Below, one piece after another: positions 37,801-49,329 of a stretch of DNA of 64,000 nt. The notes beneath the pieces are model-generated. The model was not told the DNA's origin, did no database searches, and worked only from the letters and a program-made list of their open reading frames with translations. A program made the translations under genes and the position numbers. Positions within the stretch are counted from its first letter, which is position 1. Every line of letters starts with the position of its first letter. Origin of the DNA: Limanda limanda (taxonomy: Eukaryota; Chordata; Actinopteri; Pleuronectiformes; Pleuronectidae); NCBI RefSeq assembly GCF_963576545.1, contig NC_083641.1, forward strand, positions 19,705,523-19,769,522, written 5' to 3'.

Positions 37801-38972
37801 CATTTTTTATGACACACTAGCACCAGATACGTATTTTTCTTTAAACAAGGATATACATGAACCCAGTGACACTTGGCATTACACTGTACTCTGTTCAGAT
37901 CATATATCAGCTGAAGATGGTCATGGATTAGGCAGGATGTCTAGCCAAAAGGTTACTCTCTCTGTATTTATTCAAATGTCTACATGTCCTTTTAGTGTGT
38001 GTGTATACTGTATTTGTGTGTTGGGGGAATTGAGGCATTGGGGGTGCATAATATCCCCAGCCTTACCTACCCCCCCTCTCCAGTCCAATCTATTACCTTG
38101 GTTGATCTGATGGTGTAATAATACCTCCTGCCTCTGGCTACGGGAAATGGCCACATGCATTATTCACATATGCTAAGATACTTATTGATGACTCCTTTAT
38201 TTATAAATTACCTCAATGCCAGAATAATTTCTCACTTTTTCTGCCCCTTACTTTTAATCCTCTGTTTTGATGCGAGCATGTTCTAATGAGCCTCACTCAC
38301 TCTCAGTTTTCAAATGTGTTGTACTTCTTTGATATTCATTTTGGCATGAGTTAAACAAATTGGTGGTGAACTGTGGCTAATAACACATGTAGGGGCCTTA
38401 AATCTATTTAATTTGTTATTAAAGCTCATGGCTGCTCCTTTTTTAATTGCTAATTATATGTTGAATAAGAACATATAGAGCATAACTTGAGAGGATGTCA
38501 ACGCCAGCACGGTGTAGCGAAAACAAGTTATTAAAATCAGGGTTAAAACCACGACTACAAGTATGATTTAAAAGGTTATTATACATTATATATTGTACAG
38601 AAACTCCCAAGCAATAACAGACAACTGCAATATCTAATAGTCTTAAAATGTCTACCGAACTAAAACAAGATACTGTAACTCAGTGAGTGAAACTACCGGC
38701 GCATTCATGGTCCTCTGTGGCCTCCATTGTCACGCCAATAGCTTCTAGCTCCTCTTGCCCTGCGGTTGCCACAGCCCTTTCTCTGCAATGCTCCACCTCT
38801 GCTGGAGAAAAGGCAACAACAGCCATTTTTGTATGTCCTTTAGGGCCCTACTGTGTGCAATTAACACAAACACTTGCATAAGTATTGGCTGGACTGTCGA
38901 AGTAACTTGGGAACTGACTAATTGAATTGGTAAGGAAGCTAATGTTAGAACTTTTAAGGCTAACAGATAGTC
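34831..38972. other. Non-coding stretch with dispersed repeat, no gene
   Basis: No exon supported. The main recognisable content is a decayed dispersed repeat at about 37110-37460. A CT-rich open frame at 35898-36221 lacks domain features. Confidence 0.4.
37110..37460 (+). repeat. Decayed common percomorph dispersed repeat
   Basis: Phrases such as GGTGGATTCCTATGAAAACTT, TCAGACATTCATGTCACG, CTCAACTGTACTTTGTGTTT and TTAGCATTTAGCTTAACGCA follow, in order, a repeat I know as very common in percomorph genomes (the 'gttagcatgctaac' family). A fragment of related sequence is visible at 6380-6500. Class not certain. Confidence 0.5.
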
Positions 38973-39398
38973 CAGGGGTGTCCAAACTACGGCCCGCGGG
39001 CCGCTCTATTTTTAATTGGCCCGCATAAAATAAAGGTAAAATAATAAATAATACAAATAAATAAATAAAACAAAAATAAAAATACTAACAATTTTTTAAA
39101 CTAACAATTTTGTAGGACTTAAATGGCACTTACTTATAGCACTTTGTAGTTTTGCTTTATTTTTGGAGAAATTGTAGTGTCTTGATTCTTGTTGTTCTGG
39201 GTTTGTACCCTCGGGGTTGAATGCACTTATTGTAAGTCACTTTGGATAAAAGCGTCAGCTAAATGAAATGTAATGTAATGGACTATGGCCCACAGTATTA
39301 GACTTCCCAGTTTAGTGAACACCGGCGGCGTCAGTGGCCCAGACCTTCTTATTTTTTTCTGTATGTGGCCCTTGGGATAAAAAGTTTTGACACCCCTG
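38973..39398. mobile_element. hAT-type element, 426 bp, with 8-bp duplication
   Basis: The ends CAGGGGTGTCCAAACT and AGTTTTGACACCCCTG are inverted repeats. The flanks are AGATAGTC on both sides (38965-38972 and 39399-39406), a perfect 8-bp duplication. CGGCCCGCGGGCCG near the left end is palindromic. No transposase. A SINE/LINE2-type tail lies inside, indicating a nested insertion or a chimeric internal region. Confidence 0.9.
39215..39282 (+). repeat. SINE/LINE2-type 3' tail nested in the hAT element
   Basis: CTTATTGTAAGTCACTTTGG leads into GGATAAAAGCGTCAGCTAAATG and a short ATGTA-type repeat, the hallmark 3' tail shared by many fish SINEs and L2-like LINEs. The 5' part may be truncated or too diverged to delimit. 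Confidence 0.7.
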
Positions 39399-39969
39399 AG
39401 ATAGTCCTACTGGTTTGATGACTTTTCTCTGAGCCCTCTCCTTTTTGCTCTGTATCTGTAAAGTACAAAAGCTATATAGTCTAACTCTAAGTTTGTCCTC
39501 ATTTTATAATTTTCTGAGACATCAGGAGAATCATAAAGCTGTTAGGCTTTTGCGACACGTCATGCAAATGATAAACATTTCCAACTCAACTCAAATTCCT
39601 GACGAAATTCCCAACAAAAATTACAGCTATTTACAGACTTTGACTTTCTTTGTAATTTCACTGGGGGGTTGATCTGAATACACAGTTACATTCTATAGTG
39701 TGCTGATATAACTTCCAGATTGCATCCTCTTCTCAGGAGGACATGTTGAGGGCAGGAGCAAAGTGCAACGCAGACATTTCCCTTATGTTTATGCTCACTT
39801 GCCTGTGGTGCAGCTTCTCAACCACTTTGCCCAGATCTCCTATCTGGGCAAAGTTTAAGGCAGTTTCTCCTTTTTTCTGCAGTGGGGTGTTTTGTTTATT
39901 TAGCTGTTCGTGTCATTTCTAAAATGAGGTAAATCAAAAGGATTGGACAATTTTTAATAATGATCATGG

Positions 39970-40840
39970 ACTCAGCTTACCAAACCCCAATTTGGCTTTT
40001 CCTGCACTAACCCTGATGCAACATACACTGGGAGTGTAGGGTTTTATCCATACATGGGCATGAACAGACCCGTTGGCCCTGGCCACCTATTCAAGTCCTT
40101 GTCCTCAAGGGCATGGAGTATATTTAAGTGGATCTGGTTCATCCTTTCAACTCGCCCATTTCTTACAAGGCGATATGGGGTACTCCTACCTTGAGCCATC
40201 CTCGAAAGACTACCGAACTGTATTATTGGGTTACATTAAAAATTTTGGCCCTGATCTAATTTGAAATGAGCAGGGCAGCCAATCTTTTTCGAATAATTCT
40301 GTTTGATTGTAGTTGGGCATGTTGTTCAGCCACACAGTCGTTACTCTGTTCTGGAGCAGCATGGTTCTCTCTGTCATCCAAGGGTGCCCGACTTCAAAAA
40401 GTCTCCAAAATTCTTCTTAATTGCCAATTTTAGTGCTAGTGGTTCCAATATGAAATGAATGTAGTTTGCATCGTTGTATTCTTTGGGATTAAAGCTCCAA
40501 CTAGCACAACTCTTTACCTTCCTGGACCTGGTGACATTACATATCCCATATGTTGGTGGTTAGCATCTATAAAAAAGAACAAAAGACTTACAAATACAGG
40601 GTAAGCAAGGATTAGGGTGCTGGTGCACTGTTTAAGTTGTCAAAGACTGATTGGGCCCCTGTTGACTGAGAGCAACCCAACCCCTTCACTTGTTATTAGC
40701 TAATAGCAAGGTTTGTTGCTGAACAACTTGAGCAAACTCAGGGGCAAAACTACTGTAGTACCCTGCCAGGATTAAGAAGGCTGTAGTTGGAACCTATCAA
40801 TCAACAATTACATGTTCTTAGTTCTTAGCTTGGAGCGTTG
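39970..40840 (-). pseudogene. Decayed Ty3/gypsy pol fragment (RT end to integrase)
   Basis: On the minus strand, in order and across several frames: ILAGYYSSFAPEFAQV (end of reverse transcriptase, about 40790-40720); FDNLKQCTSTLILAYPVF (start of RNase H, about 40650-40595); DQGQNF (integrase second Asp, about 40255); TPYRLVRNGRVERMNQIHLN (integrase with its Glu, about 40180-40115); and a YG-x-NPTLPVY motif (about 40050). The order is right but the spacing between RNase H and integrase is far too short, so a large internal deletion has occurred. Stops and frame changes are frequent. It is unrelated to the young element at 12.6 kb by visible sequence. LTRs not found. Confidence 0.75.
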
Positions 40841-41896
40841 CCCCCATAGGTGCTTGACTCCCACAGAAGAGGGCTCCATAAGTGCACACCTCCTCCAATT
40901 GTTGGTTGTAAAATCACAATAATGTAATCTTTATAGGAAAAGGAACTGTTTGGTCGCTTAAAAACAACAGTAGGCACAAAAACATTTCTGATGCATTATA
41001 ACCTCTCAAATGCTTATGTTAAGTCAAGTAACTGTTTGATTTAATAATTATTTAAAACATGCAGAAAACCCTGTAACAGAAACATGCCACAGTTCAGTGC
41101 TACTGGATGTCTACTGAGAGTGCTCTTTTTATTCCCAGATTTAAAATCTGTGTAACACACCATGTTGGAGACGTTGAGATTATTTTTTAATGGAAGGCAA
41201 CACAAGACTTCCGACTACTGTGGCACTACGAAGTCTCCACAGTCTGCTGTGAATTAATGATTGGAACTGATAGTGGAGATACTGACTTTTATAATGACAA
41301 TGACAGAGAAACCCTGTTTATTTGCAGATCACGTCGGGCCAATACCCAATCCACTTAATCGGTGGCTCAGTGAACATCAGTGTTGGCCCTGATACTGATC
41401 AAGTGGATTGGATTGGTGTGTCCTTAATTGAAACAGAAACGAATTTGTTCTGTGTCAAACTCACAAGACAGATAACAAAACAAAGCTTACGCATACCTGG
41501 TTCTTTAGCATGACCCGTAACAGAAGGGCCAAACATTGTAACCAAAAATACCCAAGTTGAGAAACACTATAATTACCTTTTAAGTGTATAAATTAAATAA
41601 ATGTAGCTTTTTTCAATGATAATAAGAATACAAACTTTAATTGTATAGCACTTTTCAATACAAGTAACCAAGTGCATTAAAAAAACAAGGAACTCATAAA
41701 TAATCAGAATTATATTATATGCGTCTATATACTATAATAAATAGTTATAGGAGAGTTCAGCAAGCGGGTAAGAATAAGTGATGTCTTTGGCCGTCCATAT
41801 TTAATACACTGGTAATGGTAAACCTGGCTGTGCTCTCTCCCTCACCACAGTCTCCTTGCCAGATATAGAGGGCTGCCCTGGTTCCTTGCTCTTGTC

Positions 41897-41956
<60 letters not shown>
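41897..41956. repeat. (CA)n microsatellite
   Basis: Pure CA, 60 bp. Confidence 0.97.
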
Positions 41957-41959
<3 letters not shown>

Positions 41960-42717
41960 AGTTCGAAGGCTGAAAACTGGTTTGAACCAGTGACTGCCCC
42001 AAATTGGAGACCAGGGCATGACACATAAGCAATGAATGTTTGACCAAGGGAGTATTTTTAATTCTTCCCTTCTTCACTTGTTTCCTTTTTTACACTCGGT
42101 CAAGCCACCAGTTTATTTGCAGTAGGCTATTAGTAAATTCACATCAGGAAAAAGGAGTTCCCTGACGCATATATAAATATCTGTGGTGTTCACTGTTAAG
42201 CTTTTGTTTTACTTCACCATTACCTTCAAATCCAAGAATGGGTTGTGAGGGTCTCAAGAGACAAGACCTGAATTAGTGGCTCTGTGTAGTTACTTAGCTT
42301 TACTTAGCTATAGGCTAATAATAGCAGGGTGAGAGCATAGAGGAGATATAAAGATGGATGACACATCTCCACTCCTTCCCCCAAAATGAAGCCAAAATAT
42401 CCTTGATACCCGTGCCAGCATCTTGCGGTTTTGTCATCATTTGATGCCCAGTGGTTATTGTGGTGTGGAGCTGCAGTATCAAGGTCCCGCTGATGCATAT
42501 ATGGGCTCGACAGATCATAAGTCACTCTCAGTGGTCTATCATGACTTCTCAGCCTATTTCTATATCATTAAATATATTATAATAACATACTAAAACTAAA
42601 CTTACCATACAAAAAAAAAAACACCACTTGACCAACATGATAAGAACTACTGAAAATGACTCAGCCACTTTTGAGAAAAACATATTTAATTATATATTAG
42701 TAACCTTTGACTTCTTA

Positions 42718-42815
42718 GTTATTGTCCATGTCCTATCTACTATTATGGAGGAGGTAACGTTTATGACCTCTACTGCAGCCCGCCAGCAGTAGTTGTAAAG
42801 TCATTCCTCTTTGCA
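42718..42815 (+). repeat. Dispersed percomorph repeat, fragment
   Basis: TCCATGTCCTATCTACTATT, followed by a GGAGGAGGT...TTTATGACCT...CTGCAGCC series, matches in reverse complement the copies at 48735-48850 and 10310-10640. Confidence 0.55.
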
Positions 42816-44483
42816 TACAGTCAATAAGTGAATACTTGAGGTCCATGGATCTATTTTTCAAGCAACTGCGTCCACATTATAGTACGAAAAAGTCAAAAAT
42901 TAACAATATTCATGTCAAAATAATATGAGGCATTAAAATCAAAACAGGGGTTATATATTCCCTAAACCTGTATATTTATGAACAGTGCGAGTGTAGGAAT
43001 AACAAAGCTACTTGAACAAAAGAGCAGTTACTCCAAAATAAGTTATTTTTAATATCGACCACAATTTTCTGTCTGGATCTCTGCTTTATATAAATATCTT
43101 ATCAGTGACGTGTAACGGCTCACAGAAACATCACTTCATTCAGAGTGTGGGGGACCTGGAAGTGATGTAACCACATGGGGGATGCAGCTTTTGAGGGCAC
43201 TTACTGTAAGCACAGCAGCTGTAGGAGTTCTGTGGAAAGGCGGTTTGTTCTTTTTAACATCCGGATGTGACCAGAGAGTGTGTGGACAACTGGATCTAAG
43301 GAGCATGCAGGAACAAATCCAGTGATGAGATTGTCCACATTCTTTTTTTTTTTTTCTGTCATTGTGACTTGGATCTCAACAGGGATGGACAAATTGATGA
43401 CTCACTAATTAGAACTTAAATACACATTTGCTCATTAGTTATTGATACCTCTTATTTATACAATGCTCTCTTTCACAACAGGTTCTGAGATATAATAAGA
43501 AGCAATTCCTCGTTAAAATATCTCAAAACAACGACACCTATGTCATATATTCTGTTGACTTGTCTGAAATGTTTCCAAATATTGTTCAAATCCAGGGAAA
43601 TCCACAATTATTTTCAATATAACAGTGACCTTTCATTTAAGTTGGCTTTTAATTGCATCATATCTGCCAAATATGGCTCTACCTGTCTCTGCTTTAACCT
43701 TTGAGGAGGACAATCCCACTGCCAGTAGGTGAGCCAATCATCAGTTTTTCCCTCCAGTCTTTTTATAAACTCATAAAACTTTTATACATTTTCTAATCCG
43801 TGAGCATGAGTTGTGCCTGAGTCATGTCATGTAGCAATAGTGCTAAAATCCCATGATCCCACACTGCTTCACAAAGTCATCAAACTAGGTTTTTAGTTAT
43901 TCTGATTGAGAGACTGAAAGTTTAATATGGAGGAGATTCATTGCAGCTGATTATTATTTTATACAATAGAGACACATTTATTTTTTTCATTTTTGTTTTT
44001 CTTAAATGTATTGTATGTTCAAGCTATTAAACACTGATCTTGGCAAAATTATTTCAATGAATTGCTACATTAATATTTTTGCATAAAAACTACTTGTGTA
44101 TGAATTGTAAAAATTCTACAATCACCATCACCTCTGGGTCATTTATTTTGGAAACACATGAACATTCAGTTATTTCCATTTACTTTTTTTTTCATCTGTC
44201 TCTTGATCTCTCTGTCTCCCTCTTTTCTTTACTGTCTTCCTGTGAAATAAATGGTCTGCGCTTCAATGCGTGAGCTTTACTGTTAGCAATATGGTGTTTG
44301 ATTTGATTTTCCATCTGAGAGCCTGGCAGCCTCCGTGAGTGCTACTGTGTGAGAGAGAGTGAGTGAGGGAATGAATGGGGAAACGTGTGTGAATGGAGCC
44401 GTGTGTGTGTGTGTGCTCGTGTCGTGTGAGTTTATCTGCACGTGTTAAACCCTCCACTCACACCATTTCCTCCTCCTCCGCAG

Positions 44484-45301
44484 AGAGAAGTGCCTTCTTT
44501 TGCTGACCCCTGGGGCTGTTTGGCTCCGCTGAAGCCACCTCTGTGCCTGGCCATGTCTGCCGGAGTTGCCGGCCACACCAGGAGCCCCAGGACTGCCGGG
44601 CCCATCCACTGAGCCTCCACACCTCCCTCCTTCCATCCATCTCCTGCTGCCCTCCCCTCCGCCATTTCTCCATCCATGTCAGTCGGCCTGCTTCTGAGGA
44701 AGTCAACCACTCCCGTCTCCGCAGACAGACTCTGATAGTGAAGACAGCTTTTATCGGCTCCTGTGAGCTGAAGGAGATTGTCCCTTCGCTGTCCTCTCCA
44801 CTGCAGCCTACTCCACCTCATCCTTTGCCTTTGGTTTCCTCTCTGTCCTCCTTCCCTCTTTCCTCCAGCCCTGCATCTTTTCATCATGGGCCAACTCAAT
44901 CGATAATGCGTTTTGCCATTCATCTCATCTGACAGCTCGACCGTGGAGCGAGGCGCGAGAACTGGTGTGCGCGGAAGAGAGAGAACGAGAGAGACAGATT
45001 GCGAAGCGAACGTCTGTGGCCGTCACCAGCCCGGGCCCTGGGTGACAGGCGGTGAAGGATTCCTCTTACAGCCGCAAACAGACTCTTGGGATCGGCTGCA
45101 GGTGGAAGGCGAGTCTCAGGCCTCACAGGCTTCACCTTAGAACCAGACCGCCAGTACAAAACCTCTTAAAACTGGATTCCCCCCCACCCATGTCATTTAC
45201 TTCTTCAGACTTGTCTGTTGTCCCAGTAGAAACACACACACTTGTAATTGCATTCGCTGGATATCTGCTCCACTTTATCGACCCCTTCTGCCCGGTTCAA
45301 A
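44484..45301 (+). other. 5' leader of the MBNL exon
   Basis: Inferred 5' untranslated part of the first coding exon, about 818 nt. The acceptor TTTCCTCCTCCTCCGCAG ends at 44483. Alternative acceptors (for example at about 44935, ATCTCATCTGACAG) would shorten it. Several upstream ATGs occur (for example near 44551 and 45190). The middle part (44935-45060) is CpG-rich and could contain a transcription start instead. Known: the MBNL1 first coding exon carries a long leader, and MBNL proteins autoregulate its inclusion. YGCY-type motifs (TGCT, CGCT) occur here and just upstream. Confidence 0.5.
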
Positions 45302-45475
45302 ATGGCGGTGAACATGGCGCCGATGCGAGACACGAAGTGGCTGACGTTAGAGGTCTGTCGGGAATTTCAGAGAGGAACGTGTTCGCGACCAGACAGCGAG
45401 TGCAAGTTCGCTCACCCTGCCAAGAGCTGTCAAGTGGAAAACGGCAGAGTCATTGCCTGTTTTGACTCACTCAAG
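45302..45475 (+). CDS. mbnl1: Muscleblind-like splicing regulator, first coding exon
   Basis: The exon encodes 58 residues starting [20 protein letters not shown] and ending in FDSLK, followed by a GTGAGT donor at 45476. The 174-nt length and the end point equal those of the first coding exon of vertebrate MBNL genes. The start AAAATGG is a strong initiation context. Cys19, Cys27, Cys34 and His38 form the CX7CX6CX3H first zinc finger, and Cys53 is the first ligand of finger 2, completed by the next exon. MBNL proteins bind YGCY RNA motifs and control alternative splicing and polyadenylation. Residues Glu21, Pro30-Asp31 and KSCQ (41-44) favour an MBNL1-type paralogue over MBNL2 (Gln21, Ser30) and MBNL3, but the N-terminus (Asn4, Ala6-Pro7) is also MBNL2-like. 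The paralogue is therefore provisional. The second coding exon is not in the window. Confidence 0.95.
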
Positions 45476-45746
45476 GTGAGTATGACAAACACCTGTGATT
45501 ATCATTCATCACTGCCCTGTCTTCTCGTTTAGGTTTTTTTTATTCAAGCTTCCAGGATTGTTGATGATAGATTCAGGCACTGATGCAGAAAGTATTTGGA
45601 AAATCCTGCATCACATGGGACAACGAGGGACACTTTTCAGACAACAGTTTCTTTATGGTTGCAAGAAGGGATTTTACTACTGAGTGACACAGCTTTGCCA
45701 TGGCGAGAGGATAAAAACATATCTGTAATAATACTTTAGACTGTGA

Positions 45747-45774
45747 GTGTGTGTGTGTGTGTGTGTGTGTGCGC
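45747..45774. repeat. (GT)n microsatellite in MBNL intron
   Basis: Short GT run ending GCGCGC. Confidence 0.9.
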
Positions 45775-47200
45775 GCCATAATCACATTAACATCTGTGAA
45801 TCAGACTCAGAGTTTCCTCCACTAGAGCACAACTTCAGCATGGGACTGTATGTTGGACCACTGCTCCAACAGGCTGAATGGGAAATATAGAAGAAGGACA
45901 GCAAACTGTGCATTTCACGTTTGTATGCGAGTCTGCGAGTGAATTGTCTGTGTGTTATTTCGAGGTCGTGCAGCACAGTGGGGTGTTCTCAGAAGGCTCT
46001 GTAATTTACTGTCTATTTTCGCCCTGGCACTGTGACAACACACTCCCACTATGCAGCTCCTCACTCTCTGTCGGAGACGAGGGGGGGAGAGAACAAAATA
46101 AAAACGGTGGAGAAAAGGGAAGGAAAGTAGAATGGACTCTGCCAGGAAGTTGTGAGAGAGCATGAAAATATTGTATTAAGGGATTCATTAAATACCACTG
46201 CATATTCATTGAGGCAAAAGCTGTTTAACTGATGCTTAAAAGCACATTTGAGAGTCTGCGCTGCCAATTTTTTGTTTTGATCAAAACAACAACAGTAATT
46301 CAAAGTGATTTTTATTTCAGGAATACATTTTGTCACAATATGCATCAATGGTATTCTCCACAAATGTTCTGCTTATATTAATCAGTTTTTGATGCTTTGC
46401 CCATTACGGTTTTTAAATGAAACCCGATTGCTTGGATCATATTCACTTTGTTTTTGCCAGTGCAGGAAGAGCAGCGTACAGCCAAGAAGTCAATGGGAAG
46501 TGCAGTGCTGGATGAGCACAGGAGTTTGACACTAGAGATCAGTGTTTGCGTCTTAAGTCACATGTCTTCTTGTTCAATTTGAACTGAGACTGATTTTAAA
46601 GTCAATAGTTTGCAGGTATTTTTGTTTTAAAGTAAGTGACAGATTCAAATTGTCAACTGATGCTGAGTGCTAAGTGATCATGAATCACATCTAAAAACCA
46701 CAAACATGAACCTCATGGTGACGCAGGGCGGAGTCTGGTGATAACCCAAATCGTTGTGGTTTGTTCTCTCGGGACTTTGAATCCCTGTAAATGTTGTAAT
46801 AGATGAGATATTTCAATTTCAAGTCAACATTTTTTCAATATAAACTGTAACTAAAGCCCTTTCTTCTAACCTGGATATTATGGGTTAAAATGAAACCATG
46901 CATGTTATGCAGATACAATGTCTTGACTATGTTTCATGCGATAACAAGTCAACAATCATTGAAGTACATTTCTTTTCGCAAATTTTGTTCCCTACAAAAA
47001 TAGACATAATGTCTAGGAGAAACTCTATAGCTTAAACTCTGCCAGGAAAAGATGAGACGGCAATGAAAATATAATAAAATGTGACAAGTAGCACAATGAA
47101 TACAAGTAACCACTTTTAATTATTTACCAGCCACAGTTAGAGTGTGCAAAAGGTCATCGCTGAGAGCCGATCGTAATCACTGTTCCTCTGTAATATGGTA

Positions 47201-47232
47201 CTTTGTATAAGACAAGTATGTCTTATACAAAG
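47201..47232. repeat. Perfect 14-bp inverted repeat (hairpin)
   Basis: CTTTGTATAAGACA and TGTCTTATACAAAG are exact reverse complements separated by AGTA. In the MBNL pre-mRNA this would fold as a 14-bp stem with a 4-base loop. It is too short for a microRNA precursor. It may be the relic of a palindromic MITE or a foldback. Confidence 0.85.
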
Positions 47233-48734
47233 AGGCATAACTTATGTACACGTGGCACAAACCTCACGATATTTCAGAATACTGCCTTAATATTCCACAT
47301 GCTGTGAATGTGCTGGATAATGTAATATCTGTTACGTCAATCTGTGTATTTTGGCTCAAGTGGGCCCAGTAGTTCTGGATCTGACACTTCTGTCTACCGT
47401 GCTGTGCACACGTCCTGTAATTTGTCTCATATCTGATTGGCAAGCAGGTTTTTATCCAGTGTAACTGGAGACCAGAGCTGGAAGTCAGTCAAGCCAGGCC
47501 AGGCCACACCTTGGTTTATATGGGGGAGGATTTCTTGTTAAGCTGGGGCACGGTGTTATTACTGTTATGGGCTGCCTGGTCCGGATGGCCGGGGTGGGTT
47601 TGGCTGGCACAGGTAAGGCAGGAATGGATAAGGGCGACTGCTGGGGCATCTCGTGGATCATGAAAACAGACAGGCAGACTGAGCCGGAGAGGGCGCAGCA
47701 GGGAATGTGCGAAGAAGCGTAGCAGTCTGCTTAGAGCCCTTCCCTGCTCCCAGTGCCAGGGCATTCCACAGTCTACCTCCCTTCCCTGCTTCCATGACAG
47801 AATGATAGATCTGCTGTATCTGCAGATGAATTCATAACACACAGCCAGGCATGGAGAGAGGGGCAAGGGGATGGGGAAGGACAGTCGGGAGGATGTGGAG
47901 GGAAAAAATAAAAGGAGCAAAAGGATGAATTTTGGTACACGTGGCTTCACACTCCTGGACAATTAGTCATACCTCCTACCCCTGATCCCTTTTGAATGCA
48001 GACTGGAAAAGGAAAGGAGGGCTCGTAGCAGGAGGGATAGAAAGACATATTGGTAGCTCTCCCTATGTATTCAAATAGTCTTTCTCAGATTGAATTAATG
48101 CTATTTGTTCTTTATCCTTAAACCACAGCCTTGAGATTTCTTAACAGTTGGAGTCCGTGTGTCTTTATTTCTCCCTCTCTCATGAACTTCACTCAGTTAT
48201 TCAATGTTATCTAAAACAAAGGGCATTCGTCAGGGTTGAATGTAAAGGAAAGTTCCATTTGATGGGTGGCGCGTCAGAGGATGGAGTGATAAAGGCAGAC
48301 AGGAAATAAGTCAGAGGCAGCCTGCAGGATTGGCTGATATGACAAAGGAGTTGACCCCCTCAGCCTGGTAACACAACAGCAACAGGGACGAGCAACCTTT
48401 GCAAAGATGTGAGAACACAGGAAAGATACAGGGAACAGATTTTGAGAGTATTTGACATGTTGTCTATTTACTCATTTACTACTTTTAGTGCACGATTTAC
48501 TACGAGTTCTAATAATAGTTCAACATTTGCTAAATTAGGTTGGTTGCTTAAAATGCTTAAAACTACCAGTCTTTTTCTCTCAAACCTTTTTAAACATGCT
48601 TTAAAGGTTTGGACAAAACTCAATGCAGATTTTCCCCTCATGTTATTTGCATGAGTTTGACTTCTGACCTGTGACTTTTTGTTATTCACCACAATCAAAT
48701 AATGTTGCATCAGCTCGTACTTTATACTGTAAAT

Positions 48735-48850
48735 GAAGATTGATGACAAGACAGTTAACCAATAAGTGGAGCCCAAGTGTCTCAATCGTTACCTGTTGGC
48801 TGGCGGCAGTAAATCTACCTCCATGTTAGCAGATGGGACAACTTAAATCT
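48735..48850. repeat. Dispersed percomorph repeat, fragment
   Basis: Shares AGTGGAGCCCAAG-like and CCATGTTAGCAGATGGGACA phrases with the copy at 10325-10410, in the same order. Confidence 0.55.
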
Positions 48851-49329
48851 TTCTGTTAAATGCACTACAAGGACATTAAAGTTATCCGCTCCACAACATC
48901 TGTAACATCAGTAATTGTGAAAGGAAAGAAACTTCATTGTTAAACAGTTGGTATTTAGTGATGCTGAAGTAGGTTTGTTAGATGTATAAGAGCTTTGGTG
49001 TCAGTATGAGAAGCTGGGAAGATTTGTGTTTTTTTCATTCTAATTTAACACTCATCTCCTCCTTGCCTTTTGCTCTTTGTTGAAAAATAGGAGCCAGTGG
49101 CAGCTTATCAATATTTATAAAACTGTCACATTATTGGAGGGCAGTTGAGTAAATGTAGTGGGTGACTACAGCAATCTGTCTTCCACTAAGGGGTTTATAC
49201 TGAATTTGTGTTTTAGCTTGTAGTGTTGAAGTGAGCAGCTGGAACAAGTGACACCCACTCAACAGTTTGTCAGTCTGACTAAATGTTTCCTTATTTTTAT
49301 AAAAATGTTTATTGTAAATGTATTATATC

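Larger units (their letters stand above)
40841..44483. other. Non-coding stretch left of the MBNL exon
   Basis: No exon supported. It includes a CA run at 41897-41956 and a copy of the dispersed fish repeat at about 42718-42815. Sequence directly before 44483 is a C/T-rich acceptor tract. Confidence 0.45.
45476..49329 (+). other. MBNL intron, first part
   Basis: No second coding exon (expected to encode the rest of finger 2) was found. Contains a GT run at 45747-45774, a perfect 32-bp hairpin at 47201-47232 and a dispersed repeat copy at about 48735-48850. The 148-codon minus frame at 47516-47962 has no recognised domain. Confidence 0.6.

Noticed and set aside
47516..47962. 148-codon minus-strand open frame
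   Set aside because: No domain pattern and antisense within the MBNL intron; no supporting signals.
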